A DNA stretch of 64,000 nucleotides. Source: Deinandra increscens subsp. villosa. Taxonomy: Eukaryota > Streptophyta > Magnoliopsida > Asterales > Asteraceae. Both the position numbers and the translations under genes were made by a program. Shown here piece after piece: positions 1-11,371 of the stretch; position 1 is the stretch's first letter; each line of letters begins with the position of its first letter. The stretch covers positions 62,001 to 126,000 of the forward strand of contig JBCNJP010000029.1 of the NCBI GenBank assembly GCA_039602395.1. Direction: 5' to 3'. Below the pieces are notes generated by a model. It saw only the letters and a program-made list of their open reading frames with translations, was not told where the DNA came from and did not search any database.

Positions 1-2
1 TT

Positions 3-2209
3 AGTTCTGAACCCTCATGGTTATTTGATATTGATTCACTAACCAATGCTTTCAACTTAAATGTTGATAAGTCCTTTTGTGAGTATGTGCAGTCTCAGGG
101 GGAGAACTCAAAGGCAAAGAAGGATGGCTACAATTTTAGTCATTTCTACTCCTCTATCAGCACACAACCTTACAAACCACCTACCATGCCAACTGTTGCA
201 ATTCAACAAGTTACTGATCCCACTCCAGTGAATTTGGTTGAAACTGAGTCAAGTGACTCTCAATCACAAAAGGATGGTTATGTCTCAGATACCAGTGATG
301 ATGGGAGTTTGCAGCATTCTCCTAACAACAATTTATATGGTGATCATGATGGTTCTCATGAGTCAAACTTTATCGACTCATCCCTTGAAGAGACCATCAA
401 CTCTGCTAACAACTCAAGTGATCAACATGTCTCTGCTGCAACTACATCAAATTTACCCCCTTCACAAAGATTGCCAGGAATTGAGCTTAGTGTCCTATTG
501 CCCCCAATTATTCCATTAACTAGGCAAGTTCAAAGTCACGAATTCCCAAGTTTTCAGAATACAAAGTCAGCAAAACTCATCCTATTGAGAATGTGATTGG
601 TGAAGTGAATGCTCCTGTTCTTACAAGAAGCAAGTCTGCTGATGCAAACATCTGTTTATTTGCATGCTTCCTGTCTCAAGAAGAACCAAAACAAGTGGAG
701 CAAGCACTAAAAGACAATCACTGGATTGAAGCTATGCAAGAGGAATTGTTCCAAATCAACAAACAACAGGTTTGGGAACTGGTTGATTTACCAGTACATG
801 CTCAACCTATTGGAACAAAATGGGTTTTTAGAAACAAGAAGGATGAAAGAGGAATTGTTGTCAAGAACAAAGCTAGGCTTGTTGTTCAGGGATATTCTCA
901 AGAAGAAGGGATAGACTAAGATGAGGTTTTTGCTCCAGTTGCTAGATTAGAGGCAATCAGAATCTTTCTTGCCTATGCAGCTTACAAGAACTTCACTGTT
1001 TATCAAATGGATGTCAAGAGTGCTTTCCTTTATGGGAAACTGAAGGAAGAAGTTTATGTCTGTCAACCACCAGGGTTTGAAGATCCACACCATCCTAACA
1101 AGGTGTGTAAACTAATCAAGGCTTTCTATGGCCTCAAGCAAGCACCAAGAACTTGGTATGAAACTTTGTCAAATTACCTGCTTGGCCATGGATACAGAAG
1201 AGGAGCCATTGATAAAACTCTCTTCAAAAGGAAAGTTGGAAAATATAAGTTGCTTGTTCAGATATATGTGGATGATATTATCTTTGGATCTACCAATCCT
1301 AAGTTGTGCAAGGAGTTTGAGACCCTGATGCAAGATCAATTTGAAATGAGTTCAATGGGTGAACTTAATTTCTTTCTGGGTCTCCAAGTTAAACAAACTG
1401 CAGAGGGCATTTTCTTGAACCAGTCAAAATATATTCAAGATATGCTTAAGAGGTTTGATATGCTATCTTCCTCTTCTGCAAAAACTCCTATCTCAACCTC
1501 TCACAATCTGAATTCAGAATCAGAAAGTGAACCTGTTGATCAACACACTTACATGGCAATGATTGGTTCTCTGATGTACTTAACAGCAAGTAGGCCTGAT
1601 ATCATGTTTAGTGTATGCTTATGCTCTAGATATCAATCGGCTCCCAAAGAATCCCACATGAAGGCAGTAAAGAGAATCTTTAAATACCTCAAAGGTCAAC
1701 CAAAACTTGGGTTGTCGTATGCAAAGAACAATGACTTTTCTCTTGTTGCCTACACTGACAGTGACTATGGTGGCTGCTACTTGGATAAGAAATCAACATC
1801 AGGAGGATGTCAATTTCTAGGAAATCGGCTTGTATCATGGCAATGCAAGAAACAGACCTGTGTTTTTACTTCAACTGCTGAAGCTGAGTACATTGCTGCT
1901 TCAAGCTGCTGTGGTCAAGTACTTTGGATTCAAAATCAAATGCTAGATTATGTAATCACATTTCTGGAAACTCCTATGTATGCAGACAACACCAGTGCCA
2001 TTTCCATCACCAACAATCCTGTGAAGCACTCTAAGACAAAGCATATCGAAATAAGGTATCATTTCATTAGAGATTGTGCAGAAAAGAAATTGATTAAGTT
2101 ACACAAGGTTCATACTGATCTTCAACTAGCTGACCTTTTCACAAAGGCATTTGATGAAGCAAGATTTTTCTTTCTTATCACAGCTATTGGGATGATGAAC
2201 TTTGGTTAA
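3..2209 (+). pseudogene. copia Pol C-terminal part (end of integrase, RT, RNase H), broken
   Basis: The frame is open from base 3, through a hydrophilic integrase-to-RT linker, to about base 560. There the frame changes (codons in phase with base 3 before, with base 593 after), which indicates a small indel. RT begins near 690. An in-frame TAA at 917-919 replaces the tyrosine expected in the conserved GIDYDEVFAPVAR stretch. The RT catalytic YVDD box is intact at 1265-1276. RNase H follows with TDSDYGG near 1755, STAEAEY near 1875, DNTSAI near 1985 and the HIEIRYHFIRD block near 2042. The protein ends at a TAA at 2207-2209. It would have copied the element RNA into DNA. With one frameshift and one nonsense codon it is a pseudogene, though the rest of the frame is well preserved. 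Confidence 0.93.
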
Positions 2210-2936
2210 CTTTTGCTGTCAATTGTTGCTTTTATGTACATAAGTCTTTCTGTCACCTTATGTGTTTGTGTATCTTAACATCCATCTCTTCAAAATCATG
2301 AAAACTCTTTCAAGAAATGTCCTTATAACCAATTCTTCACACAATTTAAGAAATTTCCTAAGTTATGAGCATTTCTGAACATTTTGATACTTCTAAGTGA
2401 GTTCCAAGAGAACAACATTGTTCCGGAGCAACTTACTCCTGAATTTTTTCCTTCTCAAAAGAGGTTCCGAGGGAACTCTCTAAGGTTTCTAATAGGTTTC
2501 AAGTGTTTTCTAAGTGTTTCAGGTGTTCCGGAGTAAATTTTGCAGCTCCGAAGGAACTTCCTACGGAAGTATTTAAGGAGAAATGAAGAAAATTTCTAAG
2601 GGAAGAAGTTCCGAGGGAACTTAACTCTTCCGAAGGAACTAAGTTGTTCCGAAGGAAAAGTTCCGGAGGAACTTTATTGACTTAATCATTTTCGTTGGAT
2701 TAAGTGGGACCCATTACCACGTAAGCATTAACAGTGACGATTAACTGCTGGACCCACTAACTCCACCTTTTCCGTTAACGTCAATTCCCTCTCTCCTCAC
2801 CCTTTAACTGTCACTTCCAGAGAAACCCTTCACTTACTAAACCTAAATCCCCAAATTCTCTTCAATCGCTCTCGTTTTCTCTTAATTTCATCAAACTTCA
2901 TCTGAATTTCTCAAAGCATTCACTCAATACAGAACA
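2210..2936 (+). other. spacer between pol and accessory ORF
   Basis: No ORF is supported here. Bases 2398-2675 hold a repeat array described separately. Bases 2700-2935 look like a plant gene leader: the stretch before the accessory ORF start is CT-rich, poor in ATG and contains pyrimidine-AG sequences near 2790-2821 that could serve as 3' splice sites. This fits a separate or spliced mRNA for the accessory ORF, but no clear TATA box was seen. Confidence 0.6.
2398..2675 (+). repeat. dispersed TTCCGAAGGAA-type word array
   Basis: Variants of the partly palindromic words TTCCGAAGGAA, TTCCGAGGGAAC and TTCCGGAGGAAC recur about ten times in 280 bases. The same words appear in the 3' LTR (7125-7215) and in the coding repeat of the accessory ORF (5220-5545). 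Confidence 0.85.
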
Positions 2937-5900
2937 ATGGCAGCATTCGCATTTCATAACGAGCACAATCAAAGAGCTTTTCTAGAGAAAACAGAGAAGT
3001 CTGCTCCGTTCGATGGAATGATCGACTTCCTTACAGCGTCAGAGCTTCATTTTGCCCTAACTGTAAATCCCACGATTTACGATGAAACTAGAACTCAGTT
3101 CTGGGCAAATGCTGTAGTAGGTGCCGGCAGTGAAGACGGCAAGCAGGTGATGCAAATCGAAAGCCAAGTTCATGGTAGAAATGTGTACATCACTGAAGAA
3201 ATGATCAGAAATCATTTGAAATTGCAAGACAGAGATGGTATTCTCAATGTTACCAAGGAAGATTACCAATTCACTCTGATGGGCATCGGCTATGGAGGAA
3301 ACCCCAAAAGCAAAACTGTGAAGAAATGCCACATTCCACCCGTATGGAGGTTTCTTGCCCATACCCTGCTGGTGTGCCTAACCCCCAGGAGATCTCATGA
3401 GGAACTTGGTGAAGTCCAAGCTACTGCTCTTCATGCTGTGATCAGGGGAGATTGCTTTAATTTTTAAAAAATGATTTTTGATGGGCTCAGGGAGAATTGT
3501 GAAAAACCTTTTAATATGTATCCCAGGTTTTTACAACACATTTTGGATACACAATTCCCTGATGTTCCCAGAGCTGGTACCATTTTTCATCAAAAGAACC
3601 TATCTGAGAAATTTTTTTCTTACTTGCTTTCAAAATCTGCAATTTCCAACTGTCTTGGTGTGGAAAATGACCATCCACTACCCGATCCAAGAGTTATTCC
3701 TGCACCTATGGTGCAAGAGCAACCAGTTGCTGCTCAAGAACCAACTGAGCTACCTGCTCCAGGTGACAACACTGAACCTACACCATCAGTTGTTGAACCC
3801 ACACCTGAAATTGACCCTCTAGCTAAATTACCTGTGAATTTCACCTACATAAGAAAGAGGGTCAGGCACTCAAAAACTACTACCAAAACTTCCTCACCTA
3901 CTCCATCAAAAGTTGTTGAAAAGGAGACAGGGTCTACTCCACCTGTGTCTCCCATTGCCACTCAACCTGAAAACCTTGAACATGACCCACTGTCTGCTCA
4001 ACATCAAAGCCAAGGGTTAAGCCATATTGCTGATGATCTCTCAATTGAGACCTCATCTTCTACTAGATTGGATGTACAACCCTCATCCCTCTTGTTTACC
4101 TCCATAGACCTAAACCTAGATCTACCTGTGAATGATGAAGAAACTGATCTAAATCCAAATGACAATCTCTTCTCATCAACCTCACCTCATGAAGATGATT
4201 GGAAGGATATTGATTATGTTTCTCCTAACCCCCATTCAACCATTAAGGAGTTGAACATCAGGAGTGATGAAGATGTTCATGTAGAAAGGGCTGCTACTAC
4301 AATTGGGTCCCCACTGGAACAATTGGACAGTAGTAACATATTTAAGACCCAATCTATGGCAACCAGCAGCCAGTTTGAACCAAAGGAACCAGAAATGGAA
4401 CCTGAGGCAACAACTGTGCTTGCAGGGAATCCCAGGAGCCAAGACAACCAGGGTGTTGAGCTTGATCAAGCTAGGCTTGATGGCTCTTCTTCGCCCAAGG
4501 ATACTGAGAAATCAGTTGAGGGCAGTGCTTTACTTAAGGAATTGACGGCTAATCAAACTGAATTGCAGAAACAGATGCAATCCCTGCTTCACACTATTCA
4601 ACAGCAGGACACCTTGATTGAAAGGCTTAAGCAGGAGAAGGTTAGTGCATCAAACCCAACTGGTGAAGCTGTTGCTACCAAAAAGGGGGAGAAAACTAGC
4701 TCTTCAACACCTTTTCAGAACATCTCTGCTAGAAACAAGCCAACTGAAGACTCTGTTAGCTCTTCTGAAATTGATTTTGATCCCAATGAGAGGTTACCTG
4801 AGAAGATGAAGACAAAGCTATTCAAAATCTGTGGAATTAAGCCCCTCAACCCAATAGAAGGTCTGCTTAATGTTCACATGGATCAGCTGATGCAGGTAGC
4901 ACCTGAAGAATGTAAAGTCAATCACATGGAATTCCTAAGATTCATGATGGCTGCTTCAGGTGCTCACCCTCAAAACATTGGAGAAGTCAGAAACTTCATA
5001 TCTGAGGTCTACTTGGCAAAGGAGCAAGAGTATATTCAAACAGGTGTAGAACAGTTTGAGGCTGAAGGAGGAGAAAGAAGTGAAGAACATGTTGATACAC
5101 CTGAAAGTAAACCAGTGGAAGATGTGACTCAACAAGAAGACCTATTTGACATAGAGGTGACTGAAGCTTTACTGCACCTAAAGAGTCCTACATCTTCTGC
5201 AGCAAAGGTTGTAACAGAGGAAATTCCAAAGGACGTTGTTCCGGAGGAATTTGCCTCTAACACTGAAATTCCGAAGGAAGTTACTCCGGAGGAGCAAATC
5301 ATCACTGATGAAACTCCAAAGGACGTTACTCCGGAAGAATCAACCTTGGCTAAGGAGATTCCGAAGGAAGTTACTCCGGAAGAACTTCTCACCACTGAGA
5401 ATTTTCCGAAGGAAGTTACTTCGGAAGTTGTTACCAAGGAATTGCCTAAGACTATTTCGGAACCAATTGCTCCGGAAGTCAGTCCTAAGACAGTTACTTC
5501 GGAACTTGGCACTAAGACTATTCCTAAGCAAGTTACCTCGGAAGCCAGTCTAAATGCTACAACTTCACTTCCTGAGTCTTCAAAGCCTGCTGATGGTGAT
5601 TCTCTTGATGAGAGAAGCATATCTGGTTTCACTTATATGGAAGATGATAATCAGAGCACAGGTGGTCAAAATGAAGAAATGGACCCTGTTACAAAGGCTC
5701 TGATTGATCAATTGGAGAAGGAGAATGTTGAAATGCAGAAGAAGTTCCAAGAACAGAAGGAGACTGCTGTATTTGAAGAACAGAAACAACTGCTCATAGA
5801 AGGAGGTATTTATGAGTATGTTATTAATAACTCAGACCTGATGTTCTTTATTAATGGAGCTAGACTGAGATCAGACCAGTAAATAAAAGAAAGGATTGCT

Positions 5901-7019
5901 AGAGCTGAAGAGCAAGGTCTTTCAGACAAAGTTGAAAAGTACAAAAGGGTCTTAGGGAATGACTACAGGAAAATTCGTATGAAAAGTAATGAAGAAAACA
6001 AGATTTTCCTTGGTCAATTCAGTGTAATGCTCAGAAGCAAGGAGTGTTTTACTGATGCATGGGTAAATGAAATGAAGGGAAATGAATTGGTAAATTGGAT
6101 GTACATGATTCTCACTATTCAAGCTGATGAAGCCAAGAAGTTAAATGTAAAGAGGTATGTTGAGTGTAGTCTTGAGCAGGAGAAGGCACAAGAGAAGCAA
6201 GGTACCAGATACCAGAAATTATCTGAGGAAAATGACTTGCTGATTCACAAATGGTACTTCAAGGAAATTCTGATGGAGCACCCTAAAAGAATCAACTCTT
6301 GCAAACTGCCAAGACTGAGAACTAAGCTTGATGCCATCAGGAAGAGTCAAATTGAAAAGGAGAGAACTACTGGTGAGAAAAGACCACCAGGTATGTATAC
6401 TCTTTTTGACTTTCTTCACCTTGAAGGTCTCAGTTATCTCAAAGACAAGAAGAGAAAAGCTCCTGCCTCAGCTGCTCAACAGAAGAAGCCTAGGATCAAC
6501 ATTGTCAAGCAAATGTTTGACACTGTCTCTGATCCTCGCCTCTCATCATCATCACAACCCTTCACTTCAACATCACACCCCTCTGCTCCCACATTTCAAA
6601 CTCCAAACCAACCAATTCCATCTCCACCATCTTCTCCACCTCCCAAAATTCCAAAGCCTACACAACCTGAGCCTGAATCCTCATCCCAGAAACCTTCATC
6701 CACTCAACCCATTCCTCTTTCTTATTCTGGAAGAAAGAAGTCCATGGCTGTTAGAAATCGTTTAGCCAAAAGGAAGAAGATAGCTGTAAGTGAATCTGAA
6801 GAAGAGTCCGAACCTTCAGATTCTCCAAAAGCAAATGTTGAAGTCACTCATCCCTGCATGCTAAGGATTGAAGATCATAAGAGTGAGAACATGTACTACT
6901 TCTTCATGAGCAATGGTGAAATGAGAAAGAAGCCTGACTTGAGAATGGATGACTGGGATAAGTTGCATCAAATGGACATCATGGCCATAATGGGAACTCC
7001 CAACTATATGGTAGTGTAG
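2937..7019 (+). pseudogene. copia accessory (envelope-position) ORF with two in-frame stops
   Basis: One reading frame of about 1360 codons runs from the ATG at 2937 to the stop at 7017-7019, interrupted only by TAA codons at 3465-3467 and 5880-5882. The N-terminal 230 residues form a globular-looking domain with an NPTIY...QFW motif, a basic-aromatic PPVWRFLAH block and a MYPRFLQ block. Then come a long Ser/Pro/Thr/Glu-rich disordered region, a predicted coiled coil (near 4540-4650), a repeat region with PKEVTPEE units, a second coiled coil (near 5690-5780), a basic segment and a proline-rich tail with a Lys/Arg stretch near 6730-6790. The N-terminal domain resembles the accessory ORF at 37500-40129. 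No signal peptide or membrane segment is visible, so an envelope role is not supported. Function is unknown. A plant gene domain captured by the element is an alternative origin. Confidence 0.8.
5213..5545 (+). repeat. in-frame tandem repeat inside the accessory ORF
   Basis: About ten imperfect units of 30 to 48 bases encode PKEVTPEE-like segments. The DNA core of each unit is CCGAAGGAAGTTACTCCGGA or a close variant, the same word seen outside the coding region. Unit similarity declines towards the 3' side. Confidence 0.85.
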
Positions 7020-7079
7020 AGCTCAAATTGAAGCATCATGAAGATTCAGACAGAAGAACAGTTTTTGGTAGCAACATCT

Positions 7080-7090
7080 TAGGGGGAGAC
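7080..7090 (+). other. polypurine tract
   Basis: The sequence AGGGGGAGAC lies directly before the LTR start TGTTGGGAATG. It is the expected primer site for plus-strand DNA synthesis of a copia element. Confidence 0.9.
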
Positions 7091-7689
7091 TGTTGGGAAT
7101 GTTTTGCTAGGCAGAAATTCTCTAAGTCAGAGTTCCGAAGGAAGTTAGTCCGGAACTTCCTTCACACTAAGTAGTTCCTCCGGAACCTTTCCTAGTGTTA
7201 CTCCGGAACTTTGACTTATCCCTGGTTGCAAGTTCCAATGCATAAAGCTGTCAGAAAGCAGTTTTACTTTACACCATGCTGTACACTGTTCATCGATAGG
7301 TCTGCTCAACTGTTCACAGAAGCATGCTTGTACTACAACAACTCTGGAGTAGATATCATTTGTTTATTTAGCCTAGGAGCTAAAAGGAAATAAAAGAATA
7401 TCTTTTATTTCCTCCTTGCACTATATATATTAGTTGTATTTCCTTTGTTTCTTGTTGATCGAATCTCTCTCATGTTTATCAGCTGTAACTCTCTGTAAAC
7501 ATTGTGAAGTAATAATATAGTAGTGCTTGGAATTGATATCTTGTGCTTATCTACTTTACTTATTGCTTACTAGTTACTGTTTCGATCAAACCATTTCAAA
7601 CATTAACTCAAACAAGTCTGATTCCGCCTTTCTTGTTTGACACCCTTTGGTAACTTGTTTGGTTAGTTGATCCTAACCACGATCCTACA
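7091..7689 (+). repeat. 3' LTR of the SIRE-like element
   Basis: The 599-bp LTR begins TGTTGGGA after the polypurine tract and ends CGATCCTACA, so it has TG...CA ends. U3 holds a cluster of TTCCGAAGGAA/TCCGGAAC words (7125-7215). A TATA-like CTATATATAT lies at 7421-7430. The right edge abuts a (TA)n tract, so the element probably inserted into or beside a TA microsatellite. The 5' partner is outside the window, so the edges rest on the PPT and the CA end. Confidence 0.85.
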
Positions 7690-7701
7690 TATATATATAT
7701 A

Positions 7702-7933
7702 GTGAAAAGTTCATTGTAGACACCTCCATAAGTGTAGACAGGTAGACACTTTTTTTCACCATTAGATCTCTTGATCTAATGGTTATGATTAATTTCTTTT
7801 TTCTTTTTTTTTCCCCTTTTTCTCATTGTTCAGAAAATTTCACATGTGAAAACACATGTGAAATAAAGTAATTTCACATGTGAAATAGGGTGCCTACCTG
7901 TCTACACTTATGGGGTGTCTACAATGAACCTCA

Positions 7934-7935
<2 letters not shown>
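7702..7935 (+). mobile_element. (TA)n-bounded MITE, family A, copy 1
   Basis: This 234-bp element has inverted ends: it starts GTGAAAAGTTCATTGTAGAC and the reverse complement of its end reads GGTGAGGTTCATTGTAGAC, with similarity over about 45 bp. Inside are a hairpin CCATTAGATC...GATCTAATGG (7757-7782) and several TTCACATGTGAA palindromes. TA microsatellites touch both ends, so the target site is TA or (TA)n. There is no coding capacity. Confidence 0.85.

Positions 7936-7981
<46 letters not shown>
7936..7981. repeat. (TA)n followed by (GA)n microsatellite
   Basis: About 14 TA units followed by about 9 GA units separate two (TA)n-bounded elements. Confidence 0.95.
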
Positions 7982-7983
<2 letters not shown>

Positions 7984-8369
7984 GAAGGATAAAATGAAAA
8001 CCTCTCCGAGTTTGGAAAACCATAAAAACCAAGCTAAAAAATTCGTTTTTTGTTCCGATTTTTTATGGTGACTGTCTAAGTTAAAAAAACTCTCTTTATG
8101 CAAAAAAGTAAAAAAAACGCATAGTAAAAAAGTTTTAAAAAAAATATTTTGTAACCGATGTTACATATGTAACAGAATGAAAACCTCTTCGAGTTTGGAA
8201 AACCATGAAAACCAAGCTAAAAAATTCGTTTTTTGTTCCGATTTTTTAATGGTGACTCTCTAAGTTAAAAAAAACCCCTTTATGCAAAAAAGTAAAAAAA
8301 AACGCCTTGTAAATTTAAAAAAAATATATTTTATAACCGATGTTACATATGTAACAGTATCCCTCCCCT
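7982..8369 (+). mobile_element. (TA)n-bounded element, family C, copy 1, with internal tandem duplication
   Basis: Ends are inverted: GAGGAAGGAT at the left and ATCCCTCCCC at the right. The body is a tandem duplication of about 175 bp (near 8001-8175 and 8178-8355). Each unit starts with ATGAAAACCTCT and ends with the palindrome GTTACATATGTAAC. The ends and first 60 bases match the foldback element at 53892-54320. No protein is encoded. Confidence 0.75.
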
Positions 8370-8380
8370 ATATATATATA

Positions 8381-8556
8381 GGGAAAGATCATTTGAGATC
8401 CAATTGGTTTTGAGAATTTTTGAGAACCATTATGAGCCACTAGTTATCTATAGGGAAATCCCCCCCCCCATGAATTTGAGTGGTCCCCCATGAAAATTAG
8501 TGGCTCAGAATGGTTCTTAAAAGTTCTCAAAAGCAATTGGTTCTCATTTGAACCTA

Positions 8557-8560
<4 letters not shown>
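8381..8560 (+). mobile_element. (TA)n-bounded MITE, family B, copy 1
   Basis: This 180-bp foldback has terminal inverted repeats of about 65 bp (TAGGG...TCATTTGAGAACCAATTG on the two strands), running in to the GAGCCACTA words. TA tracts touch both ends. It matches the elements at 11138-11315 and 13217-13394. Confidence 0.88.
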
Positions 8561-8615
<55 letters not shown>

Positions 8616-8635
8616 CCCCTATATATATATATATA
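8561..8635. repeat. (TA)n tract containing a 10-bp transposon end remnant
   Basis: (TA)25 at 8561-8610 is followed by TCCCTCCCCT (8611-8620) and more TA to 8635. The 10-bp island equals the right end of the family C element, so it may be an excision or truncation remnant. Confidence 0.8.
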
Positions 8636-9507
8636 GGGATAAGATCCTTTGAGAACTAATAAATATTGTGAGAACCGCGAGAACAGATATGAGCCACACA
8701 TCTTAACCACCTTTTAAAATGAATGGTCCAGATTAATTTGAATTTATTTAAATTAAATTAAAATGTAAAAATCTATTAAATATATAGAAAAGGGTATTTA
8801 AGTAAATTTATATTTAATTTGAGATGAAATGATAAGGTGATGTGACATAAATATCTACCCCACCCCCCCCTCCCCTCTCCATTTTATATTGTTAATAACT
8901 TTTTATACGATAATAATTTTATTAAAAAAATTGCACCATTAAATAGGACGCTTTTTTATATTTAATATGGTTATAGTCTCGTTATTTTTTTTATATAATT
9001 TTTTTCCCGTAATTTTTTTAATGTATTTTGTTACATGTAGGTAACGAACAATTACATATGTGTAGCTAACAAATACATATGTGTAACGAACAGTTACACA
9101 TATGTAAAATATAAAAAAAATATAAATATTTAAATTTCTTTCTCATTGATTAGTATATCATATTTTTCTCTCTCTCATTTTCCGTAAACACATTATCTAT
9201 CAGGTAAATGCCCAAACACATTTTTCGCAAACACATTTTCTTGCTACAACCACTTAGCTGGTTCTTACAAACCTGAAGCATTGTGTAACAAAAATGTAAA
9301 CAAGTATTTACATGGTTGCATGCTCGTAGGCATCTGTTACATAGTTGTTGTTGTCTATATTGCATGATCGTAGGCATCTGTACATAGTTGCGCCTTTTTA
9401 CATATACGTTACATTTCCGTAACAGAGTCTTACAAACTAGTAATAAAATGTTACCACCAGTCAAAAACTTAAACCATGATAATACTTGCTCCAAAACAAT
9501 ACCAAGA

Positions 9508-9558
<51 letters not shown>

Positions 9559-10787
9559 TACAAGAACCTAAAACAACATCAAAAAGGCCGGATATCAAAA
9601 TTATATTGCTGCATGCTCGTATATATTTGTTACATGGTTGCATCTGGTTACATATATTTACCTATTCATTATAGAAACTTACTAACAAGTCGTAAAATAT
9701 TACTGTGTTACATATGCACATAATGTTACACGTGTATGAGGTTCTTGTTACAACAATGCAGTGAGTTCTTACAAACGTGAAGCGTGGTGTAACAAACATG
9801 TAAATAGGTTTTTACACTAATAAAAGGGTCTTTAGGTTGTTAAATTGGTGCAAACGTACTTACACATAGGAGTCAATAAGAATAATATGAAAAAGAGATT
9901 GGTAATGAGAAAATCCAAGAATACAAAATTAAATGGTGTATAAAATAAGCAAAATAAAAGTTCAATCTCATCGAACAATCGCGTATGGGTGAAGCATATA
10001 TGAATCTTGTTCCATAAATGTTACATATCGCTGCATCCTCGTAGGCATATGTTTCATTGTTGTTAGTGTCTATATTTCATTCACGTAAGCATTTATTATT
10101 TTTTTAAATAAACATTTAAAAAAAAGCTTACGGAAATAAAAAAGAGTAAAAAAATTTATTTTTAAGAAACATAAAAAGTAAATAAAAATACTAATAAAAA
10201 GTTTTAAAAAATTTAATTAAAATAGTAAGGAAAAAGTTTTAAAAAATGTTTAATAATAGTAAAAAAAATTATTCAAAAACATAAAAATAAGTAAGGAAAA
10301 GTAAAAAATATCATATTAAATAAATAAAAAGTAAATTAAAAAAACTAGTAAAAAGGTTTTAAAAAAATAATTTAAGAAGTAAAGAAAGTTAATAAAAAAG
10401 TTTTAAGAAAGTAAAAAAAGTTATTTAAAATGTAGAAATTAAAAGTTAATAAAAAGTTTTAAAAAATTATTAAAAAATGAAAATGAAAACGAAAACGTTT
10501 AAATAAAAGACATGAAAAGTAAATTAAAAAAAACTAATAAAAAGTTTTTAAAAAATAAATTAAAATAGTAAACAAAATAATTAAAAAGTTTATAAAAACG
10601 TTTAATAAAAGTAAAAAAAAGTTATTCAAAAAACATAAAAAATGTAAGGAAAAATAAAAAAAAAATATTATATTAAAGACATAAAAAGGTAAATTAAAAA
10701 AACTAGAAAAAAATTGTTTTAAAAAATTATTTTTAAAGTAAAAAAAAATATTCTTTTTAAAAAGTAAAAAAAGTTATCAAATGATCC

Positions 10788-10791
<4 letters not shown>
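8636..10791. mobile_element. possible (TA)n-bounded element, family D, AT-rich
   Basis: The segment starts GGGATAAGATCCTTTGAGAAC and, on the other strand, ends TTAGGATCATTTGATAACT. This is a short, weak inverted match, but it lies between two TA tracts like its neighbours. The interior has GTTACATATG-type words (9040-9110, 9290-9430, 9640-9790), a further (TA)n tract (9510-9555) and 650 bases of A-rich sequence of the form AAAAAGTAAAAA (10100-10780). No ORF is supported. It could instead be two or more old elements. Confidence 0.45.

Positions 10792-10838
<47 letters not shown>
10792..10838. repeat. (TA)n microsatellite
   Basis: About 23 TA units lie between family D and family A elements. 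Confidence 0.95.
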
Positions 10839-10840
<2 letters not shown>

Positions 10841-11070
10841 TGAGGTTCATTATAGACATTTTCACATGCGAAATTATTTGAAAAAAAAAGAAAAATAATA
10901 AAAAATAAAAAAATAAAAAAAATAAATTGTTTTTTTCACATGCGAAATTGAATGAAAAGTGTAAAAAAAGAAAAAAAAAGAAATTAATCACAACCATTAG
11001 ATCAAGAGATCTAATGGTGAAAAAGGGTGTCTACCTGTCTACACTTATGGGGGTGTCTACAATGAACTTT

Positions 11071-11074
<4 letters not shown>
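10839..11074 (-). mobile_element. (TA)n-bounded MITE, family A, copy 2
   Basis: This 236-bp element is in the opposite orientation to copy 1. The right side matches copy 1 well (TGTCTACCTGTCTACACTTA, hairpin GATCAAGAGATC). The left inverted end is shortened to about 25 bp, so it has diverged or lost part of one arm. TA tracts touch both sides. Confidence 0.85.

Positions 11075-11137
<63 letters not shown>
11075..11137. repeat. (TA)n microsatellite
   Basis: About 29 TA units, ending in ATAATA, lie between families A and B. Confidence 0.95.
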
Positions 11138-11313
11138 GGGAGAGGATCATTTGAGAACTAATTGGGTTTGAGAACTAAAAAGAACTAATCTTAGCCACTA
11201 GTTTATATATATGGAAAACCCCCACATGAATTTGAATGCTCCCCTCTTGAAAATTAGTGGCCCAAATTGGTTCTCAAAAGTTCTCAAAAGAAAAAGTTCT
11301 CATTTGAACCTAA

Positions 11314-11315
<2 letters not shown>
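11138..11315 (+). mobile_element. (TA)n-bounded MITE, family B, copy 2
   Basis: This 178-bp foldback starts GGGAGAGGATCATTTGAGAAC and ends TTCTCATTTGAACCTAACC. It has the same inner words (CACATGAATTTGA, AATTAGTGGC) as copy 1 and lies between TA tracts. Confidence 0.88.

Positions 11316-11368
<53 letters not shown>
11316..11368. repeat. (TA)n microsatellite
   Basis: About 26 TA units lie between the family B and E elements. Confidence 0.95.

Positions 11369-11371
<3 letters not shown>

Larger units (their letters stand above)
1..7689 (+). mobile_element. SIRE-like Ty1/copia retrotransposon, 3' part, decayed
   Basis: Reading left to right the sequence shows the end of a copia pol, a 0.7-kb spacer, a very long accessory ORF, a polypurine tract and one LTR. 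The pol-then-accessory-ORF order is that of the SIRE/Maximus lineage of copia elements, whose extra ORF has been called envelope-like. The 5' LTR, gag, protease and most of integrase lie outside the window. Pol carries one frameshift and one stop and the accessory ORF two stops, so this copy cannot encode its own proteins. Without the 5' LTR the insertion age cannot be read. The lineage name is inferred from RNase H motifs and gene order. Confidence 0.88.

Noticed and set aside
5129..5632. Minus-strand frame opposite the accessory ORF repeat
   Set aside because: Periodic antisense translation of a coding tandem repeat. The plus-strand frame is part of a much longer ORF.
8444..8710. Open frames made of repeated Tyr-Ile (also near 7894, 9388, 10791, 10927, 18123)
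   Set aside because: They are translations of (TA)n microsatellites and have no coding evidence.
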